From Pontiella desulfatans (GTDB taxonomy: Bacteria; Verrucomicrobiota; Kiritimatiellia; Kiritimatiellales; Pontiellaceae), in assembly GCF_900890425.1 (NCBI RefSeq), contig NZ_CAAHFG010000001.1:1488001-1552000 (forward strand): a stretch of 64,000 nt of DNA. The letters run 5' to 3'. Below, in pieces: positions 57,526 to 64,000 of this stretch. A program made the position numbers and the translations under genes. Position 1 is the stretch's first letter. Each line of letters begins with the position of its first letter. The notes under the pieces were generated by a model. That model was not told the origin of the DNA, did no database searches, and saw only the letters and a list, made by a program, of their open reading frames with translations.

Positions 57526-57945
57526 GTTTCTGCACAGAAGCAATCCCTTCGGAACCCGCCCGTGGTTCCATATGAAAACTATTCGATTAAGAAAACCCGT
57601 TTGATGCCATTTGCTTGAACGAGTTTATTGCGAGAGAGCTGATGCCGATATCCGGCTGAACACAGTGGATTCGCATAAAGGTTTACGGCTCCGCCGAACC
57701 TTGATCTGTAATCGCGTTCCCCGTCGAGGGAGGACGTTTTCATAGCGACCGCTATGCATTTCTAAAAACCAAAAAACTACCAGTCTACAGAAGTGTTTAA
57801 CCACGAAAGACACGAACCACACGAAAGCTTTTCAGACTGAATATTTAACCGCGAATGAACGCGGATGAACACGAATGATTAACTGCGGACACGGGTGATT
57901 ACGCATTACGCAATACTCGTTACGTATAAACGAAAGGAGGGTGCC
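57498..57945. other. 448 bases without a recognised gene
   Basis: No open frame here has a ribosome site and coding texture. Contents: terminator loop and T-tract, a perfect inverted repeat CATAGCG-AC-CGCTATG at 57741-57756, CACGAA-type repeats at 57796-57880, and an AAAGGAGG ribosome site right before the VWA gene (57946). A promoter for the cassette should lie here, but none stands out. Confidence 0.6.
57796..57880. repeat. Short intergenic repeats, CACGAA type (copy 2, degenerate tandem)
   Basis: TTTAACCACGAAAGACACGAA and, after a gap, TTTAACCGCGAATGAACGCGG with GATGAACACGAATG: two degenerate units of the family seen at 7306-7339. Likely a mobile or recombinogenic short repeat; no gene. 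Confidence 0.45.
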
Positions 57946-59235
57946 ATGCACCTGATTACATTGCTAACAGTACGGCAGATGATGAAGCGCGAGTTGGGCG
58001 CGGATTCGTTTGTTGCAGGGATCGTGGCTTCGGTTGAAGCCGATCCCCAAAACCCAACGGCATGCATCGATGCCGATGGGCATATGAAATACAATCCGGA
58101 CTTTGTTTCGGAGCATGTGAAGACGGAGCAGGATCTGTTCTGCCTGGTCTTTCATGAAATTCTTCATCCGGCGTTCGGGCACTTTGTCCATAAGTCGGAT
58201 CAAATCAGCAACATTGCGTGCGATGCAATCATCAACGCGTTGATCAGCCAGTTCTATGCAAAGGCATCGGGCGGCGGATCATTGTTCGAGCGTTTCTATG
58301 CTGTCCAGGGTTTGGAATCGATCCTTCGGCCAAACAGCAAGCATCGCAACAGTCGGTACAGCTATCTGTACCAGCACCTCTACCCCAAGTGGCAGCACCA
58401 TGATGTGCTCAGCGCGGGCGAGGTGATCCAGACCCTGAAAATGCTGGTGCCGCAATCCGCCAGCCGACCGACATTGATCGGTTCGCACAGCGGGGCATCC
58501 AACCATTGGAAACCGGATCAACTGCAGGGCATTGCCCAGGAAGTAGGCAGGAAGATTCTGGAAAGCAGCGACTGCACGGGTGGCATGTTCGACAGTCTGA
58601 AGAAAATGATTGTCGAGATTATGAAAACCAAACGGAGCATCAGGCAGGAGCTGCTGTTGAATTACAGCACCCGCAAACGGCTGGATGCTTTCTTTTGTTC
58701 GGAGCGTGAAATGCGGCGCAAAACGTCGCCATTCCCGATTAATCCGTGCCGACGCGACATGGTGTTGTTAAGCGCGGATATCTGGCCGGGATTTTTTCGT
58801 AACCGCCAGCCGGAAGTGAAACACAATCGGGAGGGCATAGCGCTTTTCCTTGATGTGTCGGGCTCGGTCAACCAGTCGTTGCCGGAGATCAGCGGCCTGC
58901 TGGCGCGGTATCGACGGAATATTCGTTCGGTCTACCAGTTCAGCAACGCCGTTTCGGAGATCACCATGGACGCGTTGATGCGCGGCTATGTGGAGACCAC
59001 CTACGGCACCGACTTTAACTGCGTGGCCAAGACCATCCTGACGGAAGAATTCAAGCGGGCGGTAATCATTACCGATGGCTATGCAGCGATGAGCGATGCA
59101 AACCAAGCGGCCTTGCACGAAGCCGGAGTCCGAATCCTGACCATCCTTTTCGGGATCCACAACAGCGGAAAGGTGCTGGAGCCGTTTGGGGAAGTCATGA
59201 ACCTGAATGAAATAACGGAAGGAGCAATAAAATGA
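57946..59235 (+). CDS. HExxH metallopeptidase-like / VWA-domain protein (DUF2201-like)
   Basis: 429 residues from ATG 57946, directly behind AAAGGAGGGTGCC; an open frame further upstream lacks this. N-terminal half: HExxHxxxxH zinc-site pattern at His70-Glu71-Ile-Leu-His74...His79, as in the putative metallopeptidase domain that accompanies VWA domains (DUF2201). C-terminal half: VWA fold with MIDAS DVSGSVN (Asp ~303) and TDGYAAM. No signal peptide. VWA proteins of this kind work with a MoxR AAA ATPase, found here two genes downstream. Its stop overlaps the next start (ATGA). First gene of the cassette; substrate unknown. Confidence 0.85.
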   Translation: MHLITLLTVRQMMKRELGADSFVAGIVASVEADPQNPTACIDADGHMKYNPDFVSEHVKTEQDLFCLVFHEILHPAFGHFVHKSDQISNIACDAIINALISQFYAKASGGGSLFERFYAVQGLESILRPNSKHRNSRYSYLYQHLYPKWQHHDVLSAGEVIQTLKMLVPQSASRPTLIGSHSGASNHWKPDQLQGIAQEVGRKILESSDCTGGMFDSLKKMIVEIMKTKRSIRQELLLNYSTRKRLDAFFCSEREMRRKTSPFPINPCRRDMVLLSADIWPGFFRNRQPEVKHNREGIALFLDVSGSVNQSLPEISGLLARYRRNIRSVYQFSNAVSEITMDALMRGYVETTYGTDFNCVAKTILTEEFKRAVIITDGYAAMSDANQAALHEAGVRILTILFGIHNSGKVLEPFGEVMNLNEITEGAIK

Positions 59236-59615
59236 AGAGCCATGTCGGAATGGAACAAAAAGTCTGTCCAGTCTGCGGCCAGGCATTTGATACAGGTGCA
59301 ATCCTGTTGGATAAGCGCCTGCGCAACAGTCTTGAGCGAAAAACGGTCACGGGCTGGGACTTGTGCCCGGAGCACGCGAAGCTGTGGGAAAAGGGATATA
59401 TCGCGCTGGTTGAGTGCGATCCTGAAAAGTCCAAATTCACTGGCGGTACTATCAAGCCGGAGGATGCCTATCGCACCGGGCGCATAGCCCATATCCGCAA
59501 GGCGGCCGCCAAGCGTATTTTCAATGTTGAGATGACGTCTCCTGTGGCGTTTGTCGAACCAGGCGTCGTGGATATGCTGGAAAAAATGCAGGAAGGAGAG
59601 ACAAGCGGAGACTGA
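59232..59615 (+). CDS. Small zinc-ribbon-like protein (unknown)
   Basis: 127 residues. A likely zinc site is built from Cys12-Pro-Val-Cys15 and Cys45-Pro-Glu-His48; the rest is a helical C-terminal region (IAHIRKAAAKRIFNVE, VVDMLEKMQEGE). ATG overlaps the VWA stop by 4 bases, so it is translated with it, which suggests a partner or adaptor of the VWA protein. No catalytic motif or known family recognised. A terminator-like hairpin begins 23 bases after the stop. Confidence 0.75.
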   Translation: MKSHVGMEQKVCPVCGQAFDTGAILLDKRLRNSLERKTVTGWDLCPEHAKLWEKGYIALVECDPEKSKFTGGTIKPEDAYRTGRIAHIRKAAAKRIFNVEMTSPVAFVEPGVVDMLEKMQEGETSGD

Positions 59616-59637
59616 AAATGAAACATCAAAATCGTGA

Positions 59638-59677
59638 AGAGTCGATTGGGCGTAAATGCCGGGTCGGCTCTTTTTTT
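59638..59677 (+). terminator. Intrinsic terminator inside the cassette
   Basis: AGAGTCG (59638-59644) pairs with CGGCTCT (59665-59671) with an inner GGC/GCC, followed by seven T. It lies between the zinc-ribbon and MoxR genes, so the MoxR half would be read only on read-through or from another start. Confidence 0.65.
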
Positions 59678-59687
59678 GTGCCTACAC

Positions 59688-59706
59688 ACCCTGCGTGCAG
59701 GGTTTT
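59688..59706 (+). terminator. Second short hairpin before the MoxR gene
   Basis: ACCCTGC-GT-GCAGGGT (59688-59703), a perfect 7-base stem, then T-rich TTTATAA, 4 bases before the AAGGAG ribosome site. Weaker than the one before it; may be an attenuator or a translation-affecting hairpin. Confidence 0.45.
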
Positions 59707-59721
59707 ATAAGGAGTAATAAA

Positions 59722-61200
59722 ATGAAGACTAAGTTATTGGAACAACTGGGTATCTATGGATGGAGTTTGGAAGATGAAAACCTGGCAATGGCCTCGCTGT
59801 TGACGGGTGATCCGCTGCTGATGGTTGGCGCGCATGGCGCGGCCAAGACGCATGCGGCGGGTAAAATCGCGCAGGCGATGGACTGGAAGTTCATGGCCTA
59901 CGATGCCAGCAAGGCGTTGTTTGAAGACGTACTGGGATTCCCGAACGTCGAAAGCTTGAAGCAGGGGCGCGTGGAATATGTGCCGAGCGCGGTCACCGTA
60001 TGGGACAAGCAGTTTGTGCTGATCGATGAGATCAACCGGGCTGTGCCGGAGCTACAGGCCAAGTGGCTGGAGATTATCCGTTCCCGCAGGATCATGGGTT
60101 TTGAGACCGAGGTAAAATGGGTCTGGAGCGCCATGAATCCAATGGGGCGGCAATACAACGGCACCCAGCAGATGGATGCCGCGTTGATCGGACGCTACGC
60201 CATTTTCCTCTATCCACCGGAAGCATTGGATATGGATGAGGAAGATCGCATCAAGGTGCTGCGCCATATCAATGGCGACGATGCACCAAGCATTGGCGAA
60301 TGGTGCCAGCAGTCGGAAACCAAGACTGTCAGCAAGGCGGACACGGAAAACACCGGACAGCAGATAAGGGAAATTCTCTTAAAGGCAGGATCGCTTTTCC
60401 AATCATTGGAAAAGGATTTTCAATCGCTGGGTGAATTCCTCTCCCGGTTGGCGGTGCTGGTCATGAAGGAGACGGACGGCAGCGTAAAGCTGGATGGCCG
60501 TCGCCTTGGATTCATCTACCGCAACCTGTTGTCGAACCGTGCCGTCGAGCTGGCACGCCAGTCGATCCGTGGCGACGACCTTCCTTCATTTGCGCAGAGC
60601 GCGAAGAAGGTGATCCTGTCGAGTATTCCCATGGGATTGAACGACGAGGGGATCAACCGCGAGGAACTGCTGCACCAGGTGGAGGTCTGCCTTGATCTGT
60701 TGGCGGACTATTTCAGCGAAGGCGGAAACTTCCAAAGGGTGGAAACCGTCTATCGCCTGTTCACCACCACCGACCTGTTCGAGAAGGCGGAAATCCTCCT
60801 CGGCGAAAACCTGTCGGAAATGGTGAAGCTCAAGGCATGGAACAATCTGTGCGACGCGCCGGGGCAAATCACGCCGCTGGCCTACATCGCTTTGCGGGTC
60901 GAGTCGCTCCATCCCGGCAGGATTCCATCGGAACTGCTGGAAAAGGTTGGGGGACAGATCGATCTCCAAGGATTGGAAACCGACACTATTCCCGGCCTGA
61001 CGGGCGACAACATCGAGTTGGTTGAACAAGTGGAAATGCTTTTCGACCAAGCCGACGACCTACGCCGCATGATCGCATACCAGGAGGTGCGCACGCTGGC
61101 CGTGCGGTCTGAGCTGGATGAATCGGAAATCGGAAAGGCCAAGGCGAGAATCGAATCAACGGCGGCTCGGATCGAGTCGTTGCTTGGGAAAGGACAATGA
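59722..61200 (+). CDS. MoxR-family AAA ATPase
   Basis: 492 residues from ATG 59722, behind AAGGAGTAATAAA; a longer in-frame start at 59656 overlaps the terminator and is rejected. AAA core: Walker A GAHGAAKT (Lys42), Walker B FVLIDEINRA (Asp103-Glu104), sensor-like WVWSAMNPMGRQ (~140), arginine-rich IGRYAIFLYPPE. The C-terminal ~230 residues are helical and longer than in simple MoxR proteins (~330 total). MoxR ATPases remodel or activate partners with VWA domains using the MIDAS as bridge. Two bases separate it from the SAP-domain gene. It belongs with the VWA gene 1.8 kb upstream. Confidence 0.9.
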   Translation: MKTKLLEQLGIYGWSLEDENLAMASLLTGDPLLMVGAHGAAKTHAAGKIAQAMDWKFMAYDASKALFEDVLGFPNVESLKQGRVEYVPSAVTVWDKQFVLIDEINRAVPELQAKWLEIIRSRRIMGFETEVKWVWSAMNPMGRQYNGTQQMDAALIGRYAIFLYPPEALDMDEEDRIKVLRHINGDDAPSIGEWCQQSETKTVSKADTENTGQQIREILLKAGSLFQSLEKDFQSLGEFLSRLAVLVMKETDGSVKLDGRRLGFIYRNLLSNRAVELARQSIRGDDLPSFAQSAKKVILSSIPMGLNDEGINREELLHQVEVCLDLLADYFSEGGNFQRVETVYRLFTTTDLFEKAEILLGENLSEMVKLKAWNNLCDAPGQITPLAYIALRVESLHPGRIPSELLEKVGGQIDLQGLETDTIPGLTGDNIELVEQVEMLFDQADDLRRMIAYQEVRTLAVRSELDESEIGKAKARIESTAARIESLLGKGQ

Positions 61201-61201
61201 A

Positions 61202-62581
61202 ATGAAACTGTATGGACTGAAGGTATGGTTGGAGCCGGATCATAGGATTCCGGCTTTTTCGCGTTTGGGATACGAACGCATCGAAGTACCGATTGAGGAT
61301 GTGTTGCTAAAGGGCATTCATCCGGAATCGGCCATGGGCGTGTCGGGCGACTTCTGCCAGGCGGCGGAATTATTTGCCAAGCGTATAAATGATGGCGAGC
61401 ATCGCTTTGATGCGCTGTCCGTCCAGCACCTCAACGCGGAAATAATTGTGTCGCAGCAGGGCTCCTTCCATGACAAGCGAACCGCGCTGGCGCGTACGCT
61501 GGAGCAGGTGGGACATGGCGTCTATTTCGCGGACGAGGTGAACTATGACCGGATCGTTAAGCTGGCCAGGAAATATGTCAGTTCGCATTGGTCGCATGAA
61601 CGAGCCTGGAACCTGCTGCGGAGCAGCCGGTCGGGCTTTTCGGAACTGAGGGCGTTCATAAAGCAAAAGTACCCGAAGCTGAAGATCGGAAGCTACGACG
61701 ACATGAACGATCTCGATCTGGCCAACCTGTTGTCGGTCGGGGATTTCATGGACGAGGAGCAGAGCCTGGTGCTCGAAGCCCTCAGTTGCCGCAACTTCCG
61801 CAAGGTTTCGGCGCTGCGCGGCCTGACGGATGAGCGGCACCGCTTGCGGTTCCGTGACCGGATCGACTGGTTCGAGCTGGTCGTCAATCCCAGCCGCACG
61901 CACGACTGCGGCCAGGTGAAGTATTCCTGCGGGGTTAGTGGCAACACGGTTCATTTTGAGCCGGAGTTGGTGGCCTCGGCGTCCCAGCGGAAGTTTGCGA
62001 GGGCGTTCGGACGGGAATACCGCACAACCGGCGGTGATTATTGTTTCACCATGCCGGTTACGCAGGTGCAGGAAATCCTGGAGCACGAGGAGGTGGCGTT
62101 GCGCTTCAACAATGTGCGCTACCTGCAACGGTTGAATCCGCTGCACTCAACAGCGCGTCTGCGCAAGGAGCAGATTCCGAGGTTTGGAATCTCGTGGCGC
62201 AAGATGGAGACGCTTGATCAGTTCCGCGATGCGTTGCGTACACACGGCTGGAAGATTTCCGGAAGGAAGTCCGAGCTAATCAAACGCACGTCGAAGCTTG
62301 CCGCCGAAAGGTATGCGGCGGTGGTGCCCGTGCTCAGCGAATGGTTTTCGGATCAACGCTATGTGCGAGTTCCGAATACACAGCGGTTTCCAACACTGTT
62401 TCCTTTGCTGGAGGACGAACCGCTTCAGAACCTGCTGTTGAGCATGTTTTTGATGCGGCACCTGCGGGGCAATACGGTGGTGGACGTAAACCACGAAAAC
62501 CAGTCCGTCCAGCCGGAGGACATGGCCGAGGCGCTGCTTGTCGGCAAGACGGAACTGAAGGGTTGTTTCCTAAAGGTGTGA
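61202..62581 (+). CDS. SAP-domain protein of unknown function
   Basis: 459 residues from ATG 61202, next to AAAGGA, one base after the MoxR stop. A SAP motif, FRDALRTHGWKISGRKSELI with LRTHGW...SGRKSELIKR, lies at about 338-372; SAP motifs bind DNA or RNA, usually AT-rich DNA. The first ~330 residues (MKLYGLKVWLEPDHR...) have mixed alpha/beta texture; I recognise no fold. No signal peptide, no membrane segment. Its position suggests the substrate-recognising or nucleic-acid-targeting part of a MoxR/VWA system. The SAP match is by pattern only. Confidence 0.7.
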   Translation: MKLYGLKVWLEPDHRIPAFSRLGYERIEVPIEDVLLKGIHPESAMGVSGDFCQAAELFAKRINDGEHRFDALSVQHLNAEIIVSQQGSFHDKRTALARTLEQVGHGVYFADEVNYDRIVKLARKYVSSHWSHERAWNLLRSSRSGFSELRAFIKQKYPKLKIGSYDDMNDLDLANLLSVGDFMDEEQSLVLEALSCRNFRKVSALRGLTDERHRLRFRDRIDWFELVVNPSRTHDCGQVKYSCGVSGNTVHFEPELVASASQRKFARAFGREYRTTGGDYCFTMPVTQVQEILEHEEVALRFNNVRYLQRLNPLHSTARLRKEQIPRFGISWRKMETLDQFRDALRTHGWKISGRKSELIKRTSKLAAERYAAVVPVLSEWFSDQRYVRVPNTQRFPTLFPLLEDEPLQNLLLSMFLMRHLRGNTVVDVNHENQSVQPEDMAEALLVGKTELKGCFLKV

Positions 62582-62601
62582 ACATGGAAAGGAGTGAACC
62601 A

Positions 62602-62844
62602 ATGAAAATATGGTTGGCGGCAATATCGCACAAGCACGGAACAACCGTCTATGCGGCGGTGTCGCGCGATCGGTTGATCCATGAACTGTATGGATATGTG
62701 CAGTCGTGGTGGAAGCAGGAACTGCCGGATGATCCGTTCCCGGATGGCATGCCGGAGGAAGAGGCGGTTGATCTCTACTTCGAGAAAATCGACTACGAAT
62801 ACCTGGAGTTCATCGACGAAACCGAGCTGGCAGGCAGCGAATGA
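62602..62844 (+). CDS. Small acidic protein (unknown)
   Basis: 80 residues from ATG 62602, which follows AAAGGAG; an ATG at 62584 would add six residues. Very acidic C-terminal half (DDPFPDGMPEEEAVDLYF...IDETELAG). No known motif, no signal peptide. It lies 20 bases after the SAP-protein gene and is followed by a strong hairpin at 62872, so it closes a transcription unit. A small acidic partner could inhibit or chaperone the basic SAP protein or the ATPase, but that is speculation. Confidence 0.65.
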   Translation: MKIWLAAISHKHGTTVYAAVSRDRLIHELYGYVQSWWKQELPDDPFPDGMPEEEAVDLYFEKIDYEYLEFIDETELAGSE

Positions 62845-62871
62845 TAGAAAACGAATACAACCATAATCCTG

Positions 62872-62906
62872 AAAAGCGCGAACGGCCATGGCTGTCGCGC
62901 TTTTTT
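62872..62906 (+). terminator. Intrinsic terminator of the cassette
   Basis: AAAAGCGCGA (62872-62881) and TCGCGCTTTT (62895-62904) form a perfect 10-base stem around a small inner GGCC/GGC hairpin, followed by a run of six T (62901-62906). Strong rho-independent terminator, 28 bases after the last stop. Confidence 0.85.
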
Positions 62907-62928
62907 CATAAACGGAAAGGAAGAAAAC

Positions 62929-62976
62929 ATGAAGAAGGAACACATTCATCCCATAGGTGGTGCTGACGGAGAGTAA
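62929..62976 (+). pseudogene. Start of a further gene, cut off (15-residue ORF)
   Basis: GGAAAGGAAGAAAAC precedes ATG 62929, a strong ribosome site with the spacing seen in the cassette genes. The frame stops after 15 residues (MKKEHIHPIGGADGE). Sequence beyond is A/T-rich and then belongs to the transposase end. The best reading is the 5' stub of another cassette gene, broken by the IS. A short leader peptide is possible. Confidence 0.45.
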
Positions 62977-64000
62977 AACCCCGTTTTTGTTAAGGTTTCT
63001 GATGTCCGATTCATTTAGTCAATTCCGATTTTTTGTTGAAGGTTAACCATGGTTCCGCGCTTTGTGCATATGGCTGTCCCACAGCTCTTAGACAAACCCC
63101 GGCAGATACGCCTGTTCCGGCGCACCCCGTATGCGGCCGGGCGGTTTGGCTGTCCCATAGGAATCCAGCAAGGCGGGCAGGTTCCACCGGCGCCAAAGCA
63201 CCGCGCGCACAACAGTGAACTGCCGCTTGAAGCTGTGCTCCCATCCGTGCATGAACGCGAGGCAGCGCATCAGCAGGTGGACCAGCAGCCCCATCCAGAT
63301 CTGCCAGCGCACGGCGTTGGCGCTGTAGCCCAGGAAGTCGGAGAGTTGGAGCGTCTGCTTGATCTCCTTGAAGAACACCTCGATGTCCCAGCGGCAACGG
63401 TAGAGTTCGGCGACCGTCCACGCGCTCCACTCCAGGTGATTGGTGATGAAGGCGATTTCGACATCCTTGCCGTTAATCTCGACCAGCGCCACGACCCGGC
63501 GCAACTCGCACGGATAGGCTTTCTTCGATGCTTCGACCACCATCTCGATGACCTCGTCGCGCAGGATGCGCTTGTGCCCGGTGGTTTCGAGGGTGCGCAC
63601 CACCTTGTACTGCATGTTGTCCTTCGCCCGGCCAACCCACCAGACACCGCGCACCGTCAGCTCGAAAAGATGCTTGAACTTGTTGTAGGCCTTGTCGAAC
63701 ACGGCGATTTCACCGGGTTTGAGCTCGGCGCACAGGCTTTGGGTCATCGTGCTGTCATGGTGCTTCGCCGTGTCGATGATGGCGCACCGGGGCAGGAAGC
63801 TTTGCAGGTCGAGGCGCAGGTGGCACTTGGCCGCAGCCTTGCGGCGGCGATGCTTCGCCCAGTCCATGCAGTTGGCGACGAGCTGGATCGTGGTCGAGTC
63901 CAGCGCATGGATCGTCTTGCTGAAGCGCCGGAGGTATCCGCGCCGAACCTTGCCCTTCGCGAAGCCCGGGACTGTATCCATCAGATGCTTCATCATGCAC
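62950..64000 (-). mobile_element. IS4-type insertion sequence, partial
   Basis: The transposase gene (63088 to the window edge) and its flanks. The left end is estimated from the interruption of the frame at 62929 and cannot be proved: only one end is in the window, so no terminal inverted repeat or target duplication can be matched. Confidence 0.5.
63088..64000 (-). CDS. IS4-family DDE transposase, N-terminus outside window
   Basis: 304 codons inside the window; an ATG at 63996 starts the visible frame, but relatives have ~380 residues with an N-terminal domain, so the true start is probably beyond 64000. Catalytic Asp in HALDSTTIQLV, second Asp in AVFDKAYNKF, and the IS4 signature Y-(2)-R-(3)-E-(6)-K in ELYRCRWDIEVFFKEIKQTL. 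No frameshift, so it may be active. It reads toward the MoxR/VWA cassette and marks this end as an insertion-prone, accessory region. Confidence 0.9.
   Translation of the reverse strand, partial: CMMKHLMDTVPGFAKGKVRRGYLRRFSKTIHALDSTTIQLVANCMDWAKHRRRKAAAKCHLRLDLQSFLPRCAIIDTAKHHDSTMTQSLCAELKPGEIAVFDKAYNKFKHLFELTVRGVWWVGRAKDNMQYKVVRTLETTGHKRILRDEVIEMVVEASKKAYPCELRRVVALVEINGKDVEIAFITNHLEWSAWTVAELYRCRWDIEVFFKEIKQTLQLSDFLGYSANAVRWQIWMGLLVHLLMRCLAFMHGWEHSFKRQFTVVRAVLWRRWNLPALLDSYGTAKPPGRIRGAPEQAYLPGFV

Noticed and set aside
57498-57945. A gene in the gap before the VWA protein
   Set aside because: Only short frames without ribosome sites; the region is made of repeats and hairpins.

Overview
The window looks like a piece of a marine, polysaccharide-degrading bacterium of the PVC group, most like Kiritimatiellota (Pontiella-type). 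This rests on sulfatases and sialate O-acetylesterases in bulk, PEP-CTERM proteins, Hanks-type kinases paired with sigma factors, and giant secreted multidomain enzymes. No rRNA, tRNA or marker gene is present, so the placement is an inference from gene content.

Layout. 1-4.3 kb (minus): a secreted protein cut by the window edge and a multidomain sulfatase. 4.5-13.6 kb (minus): three esterase genes, then a fructan operon (PfkB kinase, MFS sugar porter, GH32) that lies beside a relic of a C-terminal module. 13.7-20.3 kb (minus): a 1205-residue acetylesterase, a LamG protein and a PEP-CTERM protein. 20.5-30.6 kb: two sigma-factor/kinase pairs around a 1306-residue double esterase, then a second PEP-CTERM protein. 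30.7-36.4 kb (minus): a 1885-residue protein with two acetylesterase domains. 36.5-43.4 kb (minus): a tightly packed four-gene operon (large unknown secreted protein, esterase, glycoamylase-like protein, SGNH hydrolase). 43.5-48.1 kb: two divergent sulfatases. 48.2-57.2 kb: LacI regulator divergent from a GPH symporter, GH94 phosphorylase, sulfatase and GH1 operon. 57.3-63 kb (plus): an accessory cassette of an HExxH/VWA protein, a zinc-ribbon protein, a MoxR ATPase, a SAP-domain protein and a small acidic protein, cut at its 3' end next to an IS4-type transposase that runs off the window.

How the genes fit together. Secreted sulfatases and acetyl/acyl esterases would strip sulfate and acyl groups from complex glycans; GH32, the glycoamylase-like protein, GH94 and GH1 would break the chains; the two MFS/GPH carriers and PfkB would take up and phosphorylate the sugars. 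A LacI-type operator (consensus TGTAAGCGGTTACA) lies inside the 17-bp spacer of several candidate promoters across the window, which suggests one regulon. Three genes around the second sigma/kinase pair share a different two-part promoter (GTGTCC-N18-CGGCT), a candidate target of that sigma factor.

Most unusual signals: 18 exact copies of the palindrome TTCCA-N5-TGGAA, all inside coding sequence; two kinases with a WNK-like displaced lysine; protein modules shuffled among the giant enzymes; and the MoxR/VWA/SAP cassette.
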